A stretch of DNA of 52,598 bases from Deltaproteobacteria bacterium (GTDB lineage: Bacteria; Desulfobacterota; Binatia; UBA9968; JAJDTQ01): contig JAPOPM010000048.1 in assembly GCA_026712905.1 (NCBI GenBank), forward strand, positions 1 to 52,598, in the 5' to 3' direction. This document shows, one piece after another, positions 1 to 8,993 of this stretch (position 1 is its first letter; every line of letters begins with the position of its first letter). The position numbers and the translations under genes are program-made. The notes beneath the pieces are model-generated. The model was not told where the DNA came from and searched no databases. It saw only the letters and a list, made by a program, of their open reading frames with translations.

Positions 1-128
1 AGTCGTAGGCAATGGCGAACGGCCCGGAAACCGTGCGGTGCCCACCCCGGACCGGGGCAAACCAAGACTCCCGGGCTGCCACCCTGTCTATTCTCCTCCG
101 CCCGACCGGGCTTGCGATGAAGAAGGAA

Positions 129-161
129 CGGGCGGCCGCGGTAATCCCACGCGGCCGCCCG
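129..161 (-). terminator. Hairpin downstream of the TAXI gene
   Basis: A perfect 12-bp inverted repeat (129-140 paired with 150-161, 9-nt loop) lies 20 bp past the stop of the TAXI binding-protein gene. Read on the minus strand it is followed by a pyrimidine-rich stretch (TTCCTTCTTC), not a pure T run. It probably ends the long minus-strand transcript. The remaining bases 1-128 show no gene I can support. Confidence 0.6.
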
Positions 162-181
162 CCGGAATCGTCGGAATGTGT

Positions 182-1138
182 TTACTGAAGTCCCTTGGAC
201 TTGTAGTAGGCCATGGCGCCAGGGTGCATGGGCACGCCCAAGGCCTCGAAGTTCTTGGTGTCGGGCTCCATCTGCTTCCACGCCTTGTGGCCGGCGGCGA
301 GCCGCTCGCGGATGTCGGCCTGATAGACCAGGTTCAATATGTCCTCGACGGCTTTCGCCGGGACCCGCTCATGGGCCACCCAGTAAACGGTCAGAAACGG
401 AAGATCGCGCGCGGGGACACCCTTGTAGGTCGTCGCCGGCATGGTGGACGGAACGTAGAAGGGATACTTGGAAGTAATGGCCTTCATTTCCGACGCCGTG
501 TAAGGCAGCACCACCGCGCCTTTGGTCTCCGCCAGTTCCTTGACCGCCGCGGCCGGCGCCGACGACTGGCAGAGCGCGTCGATCTGCCCATTGGCAAGCG
601 CCCGACCCGCGTCCGCGAACGTCATCATACTGGGCTTGAGACTGCTGAGAATGCCTGTCGCCCGCGCGATGTTGGAGCAGTTGAACACCGTCCCCGAGCC
701 CGGCGGGCCGAGGGCCACTCTTTTGCCCTTCAAATCGGCGACCGTGTTGATCCCCGAACCGGGAAGGGTGACAAAGTAGGTCGGACCCTTGTAGGCCTTG
801 GCGATGCCCCGGAACATCGTTCCCTTGGCGCCGCCCTTGAATGGCCCTTCGGGTTTCTGCGACATGAAAACGTGAGCGCCGTATACGATGCCCATGTCGA
901 GTTCACCCTTGATGATGCGTTTGGCATTCTCGGTGGAGCCACCGGTGGTCACCTGGGTGATATTGTATTGCGGCAGCTTCTCCGAGATGATGGTGCCCGC
1001 GGCCCCGACCATGTAGTACATCACACCGCCCGGATTCGAACCGCCCCAGGCGATGTTCTGCTTGCTTTGCGCGGCGGCAGGTCCTGCCCCGGCCAAAAGC
1101 AATGCGCCAACCGATAGTATCGCTAGTGCTGCTTTCAT
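182..1138 (-). CDS. TAXI-family TRAP transporter solute-binding protein
   Basis: A 318-residue exported binding protein. An N-terminal signal peptide (about residues 1-23, ending in AAA before Gln) precedes a mature domain with the TAXI-family layout: an early GGSNPGG segment, then TGGSTENAKRI and GELDMGIVYG, all typical of periplasmic receptors of TRAP-TAXI importers. These bind small organic anions or amino acids and hand them to a fused DctQM membrane protein. No TRAP membrane subunit is visible here, so the partner must be elsewhere or just off the left edge. The ATG at 1138 is preceded by GGGAGG at good spacing, and the signal peptide begins there; the frame remains open upstream but that part is the shadow of truA. 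The gene follows truA by 50 bp and is probably the last gene of that transcript. The substrate is unknown. Confidence 0.9.
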   Translation of the reverse strand: MKAALAILSVGALLLAGAGPAAAQSKQNIAWGGSNPGGVMYYMVGAAGTIISEKLPQYNITQVTTGGSTENAKRIIKGELDMGIVYGAHVFMSQKPEGPFKGGAKGTMFRGIAKAYKGPTYFVTLPGSGINTVADLKGKRVALGPPGSGTVFNCSNIARATGILSSLKPSMMTFADAGRALANGQIDALCQSSAPAAAVKELAETKGAVVLPYTASEMKAITSKYPFYVPSTMPATTYKGVPARDLPFLTVYWVAHERVPAKAVEDILNLVYQADIRERLAAGHKAWKQMEPDTKNFEALGVPMHPGAMAYYKSKGLQ

Positions 1139-1188
1139 GTGCGTACCTCCCGATCTCCCGTTAGGGCCCTTTGGCCACCTTCGGTTCA

Positions 1189-1980
1189 TTAGTGATTGGG
1201 GCTTTCTATACGATACCTTGCGGCCGGGCAAGGCGTCCCTCGGCGTACGTCGTAACACACCTCCGTCAGGAACAGGCCCCGCGCGGGAGCGGTGGGGCCG
1301 GCCAGCGTACGGTCGCGGCTCTCGATCAATTCCGGAAGATCCTCGGCATCCCGCTCCCCCAGCCCTATCTGCACCAGCGTGCCGACGATGTTGCGCACCA
1401 TGTGGCGCAGATAGCCCGTGGCCTCGATACGGTACACCCAGTGGTCCTCCCATTGGAACAGTGTGTTGCGGTAGACGCGCCGCACCGGCGTGGCCGCGCC
1501 GCAGCCGGCGGCGCGGAACGAGGAGAAGTCGTGCTCTCCTTCCAGCGCGGGAAGCGCCGCGCGCATGGCGTCCACGTCCAACGGCCGCGACACATGCCAC
1601 GCGTAGCGGTCGTGGAACACGGACCGCCAAGAGTGGTTCCACAGCCGGTACTCGTAGACGCGCCGGCGCGCGTCGCGGCGCGCGTCGAAGGAAGGCGCCA
1701 CCTCCTCCACCGCCTTGACCGTGATGTCGTCCGGAGTGAGGGCGTCGAGGCTGCGCCGGAGGCGCCACGGGTCCCGGTCGACGGGACAGGAGAAGTTCGC
1801 CACCTGCCCCAGCGCGTGCACGCCGGCGTCGGTGCGCCCGGAACCGTGGACGCGCACGGGCTCCTTGAGCAGCACCGCCAGCGCCTCTTCCAGCACGCCC
1901 TGGATCGTCGGCCCCTCGGGCTGGAGCTGCCATCCCCGGTAGCGCGTGCCGTCGTATTCGAGGGTCAGTCGGATATTCAT
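1189..1980 (-). CDS. truA: tRNA pseudouridine(38-40) synthase TruA
   Basis: A 263-residue cytoplasmic enzyme that isomerises uridines 38-40 in the tRNA anticodon arm. It starts with the family's NIRLTLEYDGT strand and carries the catalytic-aspartate motif GSGRTDAGVHA near residue 50, followed by the TruA fold including the RHMVRN segment. The length is normal. I use the ATG at 1980, since GGAGGGG lies 9 nt upstream; a TTG two codons earlier would sit too close to that site. It lies 105 bp after asd and probably belongs to the same transcript. TruA at the end of an amino-acid operon next to asd is a common arrangement. Confidence 0.95.
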   Translation of the reverse strand: MNIRLTLEYDGTRYRGWQLQPEGPTIQGVLEEALAVLLKEPVRVHGSGRTDAGVHALGQVANFSCPVDRDPWRLRRSLDALTPDDITVKAVEEVAPSFDARRDARRRVYEYRLWNHSWRSVFHDRYAWHVSRPLDVDAMRAALPALEGEHDFSSFRAAGCGAATPVRRVYRNTLFQWEDHWVYRIEATGYLRHMVRNIVGTLVQIGLGERDAEDLPELIESRDRTLAGPTAPARGLFLTEVCYDVRRGTPCPAARYRIESPNH

Positions 1981-2085
1981 GGACAAGAACCCCTCCCCGC
2001 GCCCTGACGACTCGGCGCGCCGGTGCCATTTCGCATCTGTGCGATCCGTGGCGTGGAGGGCCTCACGCCTGTCGAGACGGCGGGT

Positions 2086-3120
2086 TCAGTGGTGGTCGCG
2101 AATCAGGATCTCGGCGATCTGGACGGCGTTGAGGGCGGCGCCCTTGCGCAGGTTGTCGGCCACGACCCAGAGGTTGATGCCGTTGTCCACGGAGTCGTCC
2201 TCGCGGACGCGCCCCACGTAGGTGGCGTCCTTGCCGGTGGCCTCGGTGGCCAGCGGGTATTCGTTGGCCTGCGGATCGTCCTGGAGCAGCACGCCGGGCG
2301 CTTCCCGCAGGAGCGCGCGGACGTCGCCGGCGGTGAGCTTGGTGCGGGTCTCGACGTTGATGGACTCCGAGTGGCTGCAGAAGACGGGGACACGCACGGC
2401 GGTGGCGCTGATGCGGATGTCCGGGTCGTCCAGGATCTTGCGCGTCTCCTGGATCATCTTCAGCTCTTCCTTGGTGTGGCCGTCCGGAAGGAACGTATCG
2501 ATGTGTGGAATGCAGTTGAACGCGATCTGGTGCGGGAACTTCTCGCATTCCACGTCGCCGCTGTTGAACAGCGCCGCGGTCTGCCTGCCGAGCTCCTCCA
2601 TGGCCTCACGCCCGGCGCCGGACACCGACTGGTAGGTGGACACAACGATGCGGCTGATGCCCGCCGCGTCGTACAGCGGCTTGAGCGCCACCACCATCTG
2701 GATGGTGGAGCAGTTGGGGTTGGCGATGATGCCGCGCTGGACGTGCTCGCCGATCTTCTCCGCATTGACCTCCGGCACCACCAGCGGGACGTCTTCGTCC
2801 ATGCGGAAACAACTGGTGTTGTCGATGACCACGGCGCCCTCGTCCACCGCCGCCGGCGCGTAGCGCGCGCTCACGGACCCGCCGGCGGAGAACAGCGCGA
2901 TGTCGATATCCTCGAAGGAGTCGTCGTCCAGCACCTCCACCCGGATCTGCCGGCCGCCGAAATCGAGGCGCTGCCCGGCGGAACGCTCGGACGCCAGCAG
3001 CCGCAGGGTGTCCACCGGGAACTGCCGCTCCTGGAGGATCTTGCGCATCTCCTCGCCCACCGCGCCGGTGGCACCCACCACCGCCACGTTGTACGTGTCC
3101 TTGTCCTTGAAAGCGCCCAT
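2086..3120 (-). CDS. asd: Aspartate-semialdehyde dehydrogenase
   Basis: A 344-residue NADP-dependent enzyme that reduces aspartyl phosphate to aspartate semialdehyde, the branch point to lysine/diaminopimelate, threonine and methionine. Visible are the N-terminal nucleotide-binding GATGAVGEEM, the active-site cysteine in NPNCSTIQM near the middle, and the C-terminal dimerisation domain ending IRDHH. The start ATG gives a short leader MGAFKDKDTYNVAVV before the Rossmann strand; the upstream open frame belongs to the leuB shadow. It is 41 bp downstream of leuB and reads as part of the leuA-leuB-asd unit. Length and motifs match the bacterial family fully. Confidence 0.96.
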   Translation of the reverse strand: MGAFKDKDTYNVAVVGATGAVGEEMRKILQERQFPVDTLRLLASERSAGQRLDFGGRQIRVEVLDDDSFEDIDIALFSAGGSVSARYAPAAVDEGAVVIDNTSCFRMDEDVPLVVPEVNAEKIGEHVQRGIIANPNCSTIQMVVALKPLYDAAGISRIVVSTYQSVSGAGREAMEELGRQTAALFNSGDVECEKFPHQIAFNCIPHIDTFLPDGHTKEELKMIQETRKILDDPDIRISATAVRVPVFCSHSESINVETRTKLTAGDVRALLREAPGVLLQDDPQANEYPLATEATGKDATYVGRVREDDSVDNGINLWVVADNLRKGAALNAVQIAEILIRDHH

Positions 3121-3161
3121 GTCTCTCCCTTGCCTGAAACCCTCCTGGTTCCGGGGACAAC

Positions 3162-4253
3162 CTACGCCGCGCTCGCCGCGATCTCCTGGCGCACGCGCTC
3201 GCCCATCTCCTTGCAGCCCACCACCGCGGCCTCGCCCTCCGCGATGTCGAGCGTGCGGCAACCCGTGTCCAGCACCCGCTCCACCGCCTGCTCGATGCAG
3301 TCGGCGGCGGCGCCCTGGTCGAAGGAGTGGCGCAGCATCAGCGCCACGGTAAGGATGGTGGCCAGCGGGTTGGCCTTGTCCTGTCCGGTGATGTCCGGCG
3401 CGCTGCCGTGCACCGGCTCGTACATGCCCACCTTGCCGCCGAGGCTCGCCGACGGCAGCATACCGATGGAACCGGTGAGCATGGCGGCCTCGTCGCTCAG
3501 GATGTCGCCGAACATGTTCGTTGTGACGATGACGTCGAAGTGCCGGGGATCCCGGATGAGCTGCATGGCGCAGTTGTCCACGAGCACGTGCTCGAGCTCC
3601 ACGTCGCCGTAGCCTTCCTCGTCGCGCACGCGCGTCACCACCTTGCGCCACAGCTCGGTGGATTCCAGCACGTTGGCCTTGTCCACCGAGGTCACCCGGC
3701 CGCGCCGGCGGCGCGCCGCGTCGAAGGCCACCCGGGCGATGCGCTCGATCTCCGGGGTGGTGTAGACCAGCGTGTTGAAGCCCCGCTCGGTGCCGTCGGG
3801 CTCCTGCGTGACGCCCTTGGGCTGCCCGAAATAGATGCCGCCGGTCAGTTCCCGCACGACGACGAGATCCGTGCCTTCCACCACCTCGGGCTTGAGCGTC
3901 GAAGCCCCCGCCAACGGCGCGAACAGCTTCACCGGCCGCAGGTTGGCGAACAATCCCAGCTCCTGGCGCAGCGCCAGCAGCGCCCGCTCGGGCCGGATGG
4001 AGTAGTCGAGGCCGTCCCACTTGGGTCCGCCCATGGCCCCCAGCACCACCGCGTCGGCGGACTTGGCCAGGGCCAGCACCTCGTCGGTCAAGGGCTTGCC
4101 GTGGGCGTCGATGGACGCGCCCCCCACCAGCCCTTCCTCCACGTCGACGGTGAAGCCGAAAATGTCGCCGGCCTGGCTCAGCACCGCCATGGCCTCGGCG
4201 ACCACTTCCGGGCCGATGCCGTCGCCCGGAAGCACCGTTACCTTGTGACTCAT
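3162..4253 (-). CDS. leuB: 3-isopropylmalate dehydrogenase
   Basis: A 363-residue NAD-dependent enzyme catalysing oxidative decarboxylation of 3-isopropylmalate, the third step of leucine synthesis. The protein opens [17 protein letters not shown], has the substrate-binding arginines around [10 protein letters not shown], the catalytic lysine in VDKANVLES and the metal/NAD signature around [13 protein letters not shown]. Its ATG overlaps the leuA stop (ATGA, 4250-4253), so the two genes are translationally coupled. leuC and leuD are not in the window. The length is typical. Confidence 0.97.
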   Translation of the reverse strand: MSHKVTVLPGDGIGPEVVAEAMAVLSQAGDIFGFTVDVEEGLVGGASIDAHGKPLTDEVLALAKSADAVVLGAMGGPKWDGLDYSIRPERALLALRQELGLFANLRPVKLFAPLAGASTLKPEVVEGTDLVVVRELTGGIYFGQPKGVTQEPDGTERGFNTLVYTTPEIERIARVAFDAARRRRGRVTSVDKANVLESTELWRKVVTRVRDEEGYGDVELEHVLVDNCAMQLIRDPRHFDVIVTTNMFGDILSDEAAMLTGSIGMLPSASLGGKVGMYEPVHGSAPDITGQDKANPLATILTVALMLRHSFDQGAAADCIEQAVERVLDTGCRTLDIAEGEAAVVGCKEMGERVRQEIAASAA

Positions 4254-5806
4254 GGACCCCCCTCGACTGAAGCCTGGCGATGACGCTTGCGGTAGTCGAG
4301 ACGGTTCAACGCATTCACGTACGCCAGCGCGCTCGCCATGATGATATCCGTGTGGGAACCTTTCCCGGAGATGTTGATGTCCTTGTCCTGCAGCATGCAC
4401 GACACCTCGCCCTGGGCGTCGGTGCCGCCGGTGACGCTGGAAACCGAGTAGCGTTGCAGCCTCGCGCGGCTGCCGGAGATCTTGGCGATGGCTTTATAAC
4501 ACGCATCCACCACCCCGTCACCCGTGTCGTGGGCCATCTTCTCCTCGCCGTCCACGCGCATGCGCACCGTGGCCGACGGCACCGCGGACGAACTCGACGC
4601 GATGTTCATGTACACCAGCTCGTAGCGGTCGGGCTGGCTCGGGATGCGCAGCACCTCGTCCGCCACCAGGGCCTCGATGTCCTCGTCGAAGACCTCTTTC
4701 TTCTTGTCCGCCAGCTCCTTGAAGCGCTCGAAGGCGCGGTTTACGTCGTCCTTGCCGAGGGAGAACCCGAGCTGCTGCAGCCGCTCGCCGAAGGCGTGGC
4801 GGCCGGAATGCTTGCCCATCACCAGCCGGTTGCCGGTGATGCCGACGGTCTCGGGCTTCATGATCTCGTACGTGAGCTTCTGCTTGAGGACGCCGTCCTG
4901 GTGAATGCCGGCCTCGTGGGCGAAGGCGTTGTCGCCGACGATGGGCTTGTTGAGGGGCACCGTGATGCCGGTGACCTGGGAGAGCAGGCGTGACGTCGGA
5001 TAGATCTGCTCGGTGTGGATGTTCGTGTCGAGACCGAACACCGGCTGGCGCGTCTTGAGCGCCATCACCACCTCCTCCAGCGAGGTGTTGCCGGCGCGCT
5101 CGCCGATGCCGTTCACCGTACACTCCACCTGCCGGGCGCCGTTGGCCACGGCGGCCAGCGAGTTGGCCACGGCCAGGCCCAGGTCGTTGTGACAGTGGGC
5201 GCTCCAGGTGACGTTTTCCGAACCCTCGGTGTTCTCGATCAGGTAGCGCACGAGCTCACCGAACTCCGACGGGATCGCGTAGCCCGTGGTGTCGGGAATG
5301 TTGAGGGTCTTCGCTCCCGCGCGGATGGCCTCGCTGAAGACCTCCACCAGGAAGTCCCGCTCACTGCGCGAGGCGTCTTCGGCCGAGAACTCGACGTAGT
5401 CGAGGTAGCGCCGGGCATAGGCCACCGCCGTGCCCACAGACTCCATCACCTCGTCCCGGGACATGCGCAGCTTGTGTTTCATGTGGATGTCGGAGGTGGC
5501 GATGAAGGTATGGAGACCGGGCCTGCGCGCTCCGTCCACCGCCTTGGCCGCCTTGCGGATGTCGCCGAGCTGCGCCCGCGCCAGACTCAGCACGATGGGC
5601 CGCTTGACCGCCTTGCACACCTGCACCACAGACTCGAAGTCTCCGGGAGACGACGCGGCGAAGCCCGCCTCGATGACGTCCACTCCCAGCTTGTCGAGCT
5701 GACGCGCGATGAGGACCTTCTCCTCGATGTTCATGCTCGCCCCGGGGGACTGCTCGCCGTCCCTCAAGGTGGTATCAAAAATGTTCACAACGTTCTTGGC
5801 GCCCAT
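4250..5806 (-). CDS. leuA: 2-isopropylmalate synthase
   Basis: A 518-residue enzyme that condenses acetyl-CoA with 2-oxoisovalerate in the first committed step of leucine synthesis. The catalytic TIM barrel shows [13 protein letters not shown] at the N-terminus and the metal-binding HCHNDLG motif. A flexible linker leads to the C-terminal LeuA regulatory domain (GGTDAQGEV), so leucine feedback inhibition is likely. The ATG at 5806 follows GAGGAGG by 6 nt; a TTG at 5821 is possible but lies inside the T-tract of the preceding hairpin. The gene is 71 bp downstream of pssA with a strong terminator-like hairpin between them, which may regulate entry of transcription into leuA-leuB-asd. Confidence 0.97.
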   Translation of the reverse strand: MGAKNVVNIFDTTLRDGEQSPGASMNIEEKVLIARQLDKLGVDVIEAGFAASSPGDFESVVQVCKAVKRPIVLSLARAQLGDIRKAAKAVDGARRPGLHTFIATSDIHMKHKLRMSRDEVMESVGTAVAYARRYLDYVEFSAEDASRSERDFLVEVFSEAIRAGAKTLNIPDTTGYAIPSEFGELVRYLIENTEGSENVTWSAHCHNDLGLAVANSLAAVANGARQVECTVNGIGERAGNTSLEEVVMALKTRQPVFGLDTNIHTEQIYPTSRLLSQVTGITVPLNKPIVGDNAFAHEAGIHQDGVLKQKLTYEIMKPETVGITGNRLVMGKHSGRHAFGERLQQLGFSLGKDDVNRAFERFKELADKKKEVFDEDIEALVADEVLRIPSQPDRYELVYMNIASSSSAVPSATVRMRVDGEEKMAHDTGDGVVDACYKAIAKISGSRARLQRYSVSSVTGGTDAQGEVSCMLQDKDINISGKGSHTDIIMASALAYVNALNRLDYRKRHRQASVEGGP

Positions 5807-5818
5807 GGTCTTCCTCCT

Positions 5819-5850
5819 CAAAAAAAAACTCCCGCGGAGGGCGGGAGTTT
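5819..5850 (-). terminator. Intrinsic terminator or attenuator upstream of leuA
   Basis: A perfect 10-bp inverted repeat (5826-5835 with 5841-5850) and 5-nt loop are followed on the minus strand by nine consecutive T residues. This is a textbook Rho-independent terminator for minus-strand transcription. It lies after the pssA stop and immediately before the leuA ribosome-binding site, so it either ends the ilv-psd-pssA transcript or acts as a regulated attenuator for leuA. Confidence 0.85.
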
Positions 5851-5877
5851 CGGTGATGCAAGCTGGGATTCGCTACT

Positions 5878-6726
5878 TCAGGCTTGTATGAGTACCTGCG
5901 TCTCCCTCCGTCGCTTCCGCACGGCGAGTAACCATAGTAAGGGCCCGGATAACGTGTACAGCAACAACGCTGTGAACAGCACGATCTGCCACATAGCGAT
6001 TGTGAGTATAACGACTGCCAACGCGGAAAGCAACAACCAAATGGTGCTGCGCCTCTTGAAGTGGTGCTGCTTCAGGCTCGGGTAGCGGAAGTTGCTGACC
6101 ATCAGGGCCGCCAGTACGCAGGTGACGGCGATGAAGGCGACGGGCATGCCGGCTGAACTCTCGAGTCCCAGCATCAGGAAGATGAACAGGGTGGCGGCGA
6201 CCATGGCGGCCGCGGCGGGAATGGGCAGGCCCGTGAAGTAGCTCTTCTCCGCGGTCAGGGTCTGCACGTTGAAGCGCGCCAGCCGCAACGCCCCGCACAC
6301 GGCGAACAGCGCCGGCGCGACACCGCCCCAGGGCCCCCAGGACGCCAGCGCGAACACGTACACCAGCACCGCCGGCGCGACGCCGAAGGAAACCACGTCC
6401 GCCAGCGAATCGAACTCCACGCCGAACTGGCTGGTGGTGTGGGTGAGGCGCGCCACCGCGCCGTCGACGCCGTCCAGCACGTGCGCCGCCAGGATCCACA
6501 GGGCCGCCTGGGCGTAGTCCCCCTGGATGGCGAAAAAAATGGCGAACACGCCGCAGAAGAGATTGCCCGCGGTGAACAGGCTCGGCAGCAGGAAGATCGC
6601 CCGCCGCGGCCGGGTGGACGGCCCCCGGCGCTTGAGCCGCCGGCGGCCCATCTTCCCGCGTGAGATGAGACGGACTCTCCGGAGCGGCGTTTCGGTCTTC
6701 TCGGCGGTGTTCTCGGGGTCTTCCAT
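5878..6726 (-). CDS. pssA: CDP-diacylglycerol-serine O-phosphatidyltransferase
   Basis: A 282-residue polytopic inner-membrane enzyme that makes phosphatidylserine from CDP-diacylglycerol and serine. The CDP-alcohol phosphotransferase signature is intact: DGVDGAVAR followed by EFDSLADVVSFG, supplying the metal-binding aspartates. The basic N-terminal 40 residues precede several hydrophobic segments, and the C-terminus ends in a basic KRRRETQ stretch. I chose ATG at 6726; TTG at 6741 would overlap the psd stop and is a possible alternative. Its neighbour psd decarboxylates the product, so the pair forms the phosphatidylethanolamine pathway. Confidence 0.95.
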   Translation of the reverse strand: MEDPENTAEKTETPLRRVRLISRGKMGRRRLKRRGPSTRPRRAIFLLPSLFTAGNLFCGVFAIFFAIQGDYAQAALWILAAHVLDGVDGAVARLTHTTSQFGVEFDSLADVVSFGVAPAVLVYVFALASWGPWGGVAPALFAVCGALRLARFNVQTLTAEKSYFTGLPIPAAAAMVAATLFIFLMLGLESSAGMPVAFIAVTCVLAALMVSNFRYPSLKQHHFKRRSTIWLLLSALAVVILTIAMWQIVLFTALLLYTLSGPLLWLLAVRKRRRETQVLIQA

Positions 6727-6737
6727 GCCAACCACGA

Positions 6738-7256
6738 TCAAAGCCGCGCCACGATGGTCTCGCCGCCGCGGACGCGCTCGCCGGGCCGCACCGCGACCGT
6801 GGCGTCCGCGGGCAGGTGCAGGTCCACGCGCGAACCGAACATGATCATGCCAAAGCGCTCGCCCCGTTTCAACGAATCACCGCGGCCGACGTCGCAAACG
6901 ATGCGGCGCGCGAGGAAGCCGGCGATCTGCACGACGCGGACGGTCCGGCCCGCGGCATCCGTGAGCTCCACCGCGTTGCGCTCGTTCTCCTCCGATGCCT
7001 TGCCCTTGTACGCGGCCAGGAAACGGCCTGCCTGATAGCGCACGGCCGCCACCCGCGCGTCCAACGGCACGCGATTGATATGCACGTCCAGAGGGGAAAG
7101 AAAGATGCTGATCCTGCGGCCCGCGGGGTCTCCGTCGTCGACTTCCACGACCTTGCCGTCGGCCGGGGAGACCACGAGCCCATCACCGCCGGGCGTCACC
7201 CGCGCGGGGTCGCGAAAGAACCCCGCCACGGCCGCGGCCACCGCGAGCAACGCCAC
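6738..7256 (-). CDS. psd: Phosphatidylserine decarboxylase (short, pyruvoyl type); start uncertain
   Basis: Decarboxylates phosphatidylserine to phosphatidylethanolamine at the inner membrane. The short form has a hydrophobic N-terminus, a FFRDP turn, SPADGKVV, the SPLDVHINRVP core and the self-cleavage site FGSRVD near the C-terminus; the serine there would become the pyruvoyl cofactor. The GTG at 7256 is the first standard start, giving 172 residues, shorter than the usual 200-220. The conserved family N-terminus (IAREGYRF plus one membrane helix) is encoded in frame upstream to about 7346, but no ATG, GTG or TTG lies there, and the frame stays open back to the ilvC stop at 7398-7400. The true start is therefore unclear. 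It sits between ilvC and pssA. Confidence 0.85.
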   Translation of the reverse strand: MALLAVAAAVAGFFRDPARVTPGGDGLVVSPADGKVVEVDDGDPAGRRISIFLSPLDVHINRVPLDARVAAVRYQAGRFLAAYKGKASEENERNAVELTDAAGRTVRVVQIAGFLARRIVCDVGRGDSLKRGERFGMIMFGSRVDLHLPADATVAVRPGERVRGGETIVARL

Positions 7257-7397
7257 GGCGGCCGCCGTCCAGCCTATGACAAGGGCCGCGGCCGCCAGGC
7301 CCAGGGCCGTGAAAACGAACCGGTAGCCTTCTCGTGCGATTCCGATGGGAGTGTCCCCGCGCGGCCTGCCTGGAGGCCGTGCGTCAGGAACGCCGGA

Positions 7398-8414
7398 TCA
7401 GTTCCGGCTCTTGTCCACCAGCCGGTTCTCCGCCAGCCAGGGCATCATGGAGCGGAGCTGCTCGCCCACCTTCTCGATGGGATGGCTCCGGGAAGCCTGA
7501 CGCAAGTCGTTGAACCGGGGCGAGCCGGCGCGGTGCTCGTTCATCCACTCGTCGGCGAACTTGCCGGACTGGATGTCCGCCAGGATTTCCTTCATGACCT
7601 TGCGCGTCCCGTCGTCGACGATGCGGCTCCCGCGCGTGAGATCGCCGTACTCCGCGGTGTTGCTGACGGAGTAGCGCATGTTGGCCAGTCCACCCTCGTA
7701 GATCAGGTCGACGATGAGCTTGACCTCGTGGCAGCACTCGAAATAGGCCATCTCCGGGGGATAGCCCGCCTCCACCAGGGTCTCGTAACCCGCCTGGATC
7801 AGCGACGTGAGGCCGCCGCACAGTACCGTCTGCTCGCCGAAGAGATCGGTTTCCGTCTCGTCCTTGAAGGTGGTCTCGATGACCGCGGCGCGGGCCCCGC
7901 CGATGGCCGCGGCGTAGGCCAGACCCACGTCGCGGGTGTCGCCGGACGGATCCTGGTGAATCGCCAGCAGGCACGGCACGCCCCGGCCGCGCTCGAACTC
8001 GCTGCGAACCAGGTGGCCGGGACCCTTGGGCGCCACCATGAAGACGTTCACGTCGGGGGGCGGCACCACGCGCTTGAAGTGGATGTTGAAGCCGTGGCCG
8101 AAGGCCATGTAGTTCCCGGGCTTGAGATTGGGCTGGATGACCTCCTGGTAGACGCCTCCCTGGAGCTCGTCCGGCAACAGCACCATCACCACGTCTCCCG
8201 CCGCCGTCGCCTCCGCCGTCTCCATCACCGTGAGACCCGCGTCCGCCGCCTTGGCCCAGGAGGCGCTGTCGCGCCGCAGGCCCACCACCACGTCGACGCC
8301 GGAGTCGCGCAGATTGGTGGCGTGCGCGTGTCCCTGGCTGCCGTAACCCAGCACGGTGACCTTGCGGTCGCGGATCCGGGCCAGATCCGCGTCCTGGTCA
8401 TAATAGACTTGCAT
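7398..8414 (-). CDS. ilvC: Ketol-acid reductoisomerase (NADP+), class I
   Basis: A 338-residue enzyme for the second common step of valine and isoleucine synthesis, isomerising and reducing acetolactate or acetohydroxybutyrate. The N-terminal Rossmann domain carries [12 protein letters not shown], followed by the [13 protein letters not shown] segment and the all-helical KARI domain with its metal-binding acidic residues ([12 protein letters not shown]). The length is that of the short class I form. It follows ilvN by about 50 bp in the ilvB-ilvN-ilvC order, and psd continues downstream in the same reading frame after the stop codon. Confidence 0.97.
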   Translation of the reverse strand: MQVYYDQDADLARIRDRKVTVLGYGSQGHAHATNLRDSGVDVVVGLRRDSASWAKAADAGLTVMETAEATAAGDVVMVLLPDELQGGVYQEVIQPNLKPGNYMAFGHGFNIHFKRVVPPPDVNVFMVAPKGPGHLVRSEFERGRGVPCLLAIHQDPSGDTRDVGLAYAAAIGGARAAVIETTFKDETETDLFGEQTVLCGGLTSLIQAGYETLVEAGYPPEMAYFECCHEVKLIVDLIYEGGLANMRYSVSNTAEYGDLTRGSRIVDDGTRKVMKEILADIQSGKFADEWMNEHRAGSPRFNDLRQASRSHPIEKVGEQLRSMMPWLAENRLVDKSRN

Positions 8415-8465
8415 GACTAACCTCCCTGGTTGGCGCCGGTCGGCGCAAGGACCGTGACTCCGCCC

Positions 8466-8948
8466 TTACAGGGCGTCGCGCGCGATGGCGATCCGTCCGG
8501 TGCGGACGATCTCCTTGATGCCCATGGGCTTCAGGCGATCGATGACGGCCTGGATCTTGCCGGCGTCTCCCGACACCTCGAGCGTGTAGGTCTGCGGGGT
8601 CGAGTCGACGATGTTGGCGCGGAAGACCTCCGCGATCCGGATGGCTTCGTCCCGCTGTTGTCCCTGCTTGGTGAAGATCTTGATGAGCGCGGTTTCCCGC
8701 TCGAGGTGATCCTCTTCGGTCAGGTCGACGACCTTGAGGACCTCGATGACCTTGTTGAGCTGCTTCATGATCTGCTCGATGATGATCTCGTCCCCCGAGG
8801 TCACCACCGTGATCATGGATACCGTGGCGTCCGGCGTGGGCGCCACGGAGAGGCTTTCGATATTGTAGCCGCGGGCGCTGAACAGGCCCGCCACGCGAGC
8901 GAGCACACCCGGGTTATTCTCGACCAGCACCGATATCACATGTTCCAT
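8466..8948 (-). CDS. ilvN: Acetolactate synthase regulatory small subunit
   Basis: A 160-residue regulatory subunit (also called IlvH) that binds IlvB and confers valine feedback control. An N-terminal ACT domain (HVISVLVENNPGVLARVAGLF, with the GYNIESLSV strand) is followed by the C-terminal ALS-subunit domain. The length is typical. It follows ilvB with a 37-bp gap made almost entirely of three 13-bp direct repeats. Confidence 0.95.
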   Translation of the reverse strand: MEHVISVLVENNPGVLARVAGLFSARGYNIESLSVAPTPDATVSMITVVTSGDEIIIEQIMKQLNKVIEVLKVVDLTEEDHLERETALIKIFTKQGQQRDEAIRIAEVFRANIVDSTPQTYTLEVSGDAGKIQAVIDRLKPMGIKEIVRTGRIAIARDAL

Positions 8949-8954
8949 GCACGC

Positions 8955-8993
8955 AACCCTTACGCCGAACCCTTACGCCGAACCCTTACGCCG
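8955..8993. repeat. Three perfect 13-bp tandem repeats at the ilvB-ilvN junction
   Basis: The unit aacccttacgccg (plus strand) occurs three times without change at 8955-8967, 8968-8980 and 8981-8993. Read on the coding strand each unit contains a TAA and AAGGG, so the repeat duplicates the ilvB stop codon and a weak Shine-Dalgarno-like sequence ahead of ilvN. Confidence 0.95.

Noticed and set aside
1..128. A possible coding start at the left edge
   Set aside because: The plus frame from 38 runs antisense to the TAXI gene and shows no family features; no minus frame continues from beyond the edge with support.
2023..3612. Long plus-strand open frames (up to about 530 codons) opposite asd, leuB and others
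   Set aside because: They are antisense shadows of well-supported minus-strand genes, lack family similarity and are rich in the residues expected from GC-rich reverse frames.
8955..8993. The 13-bp triplicate as an operator array
   Set aside because: Possible, but position at the stop codon of ilvB and the lack of dyad symmetry favour simple tandem duplication.
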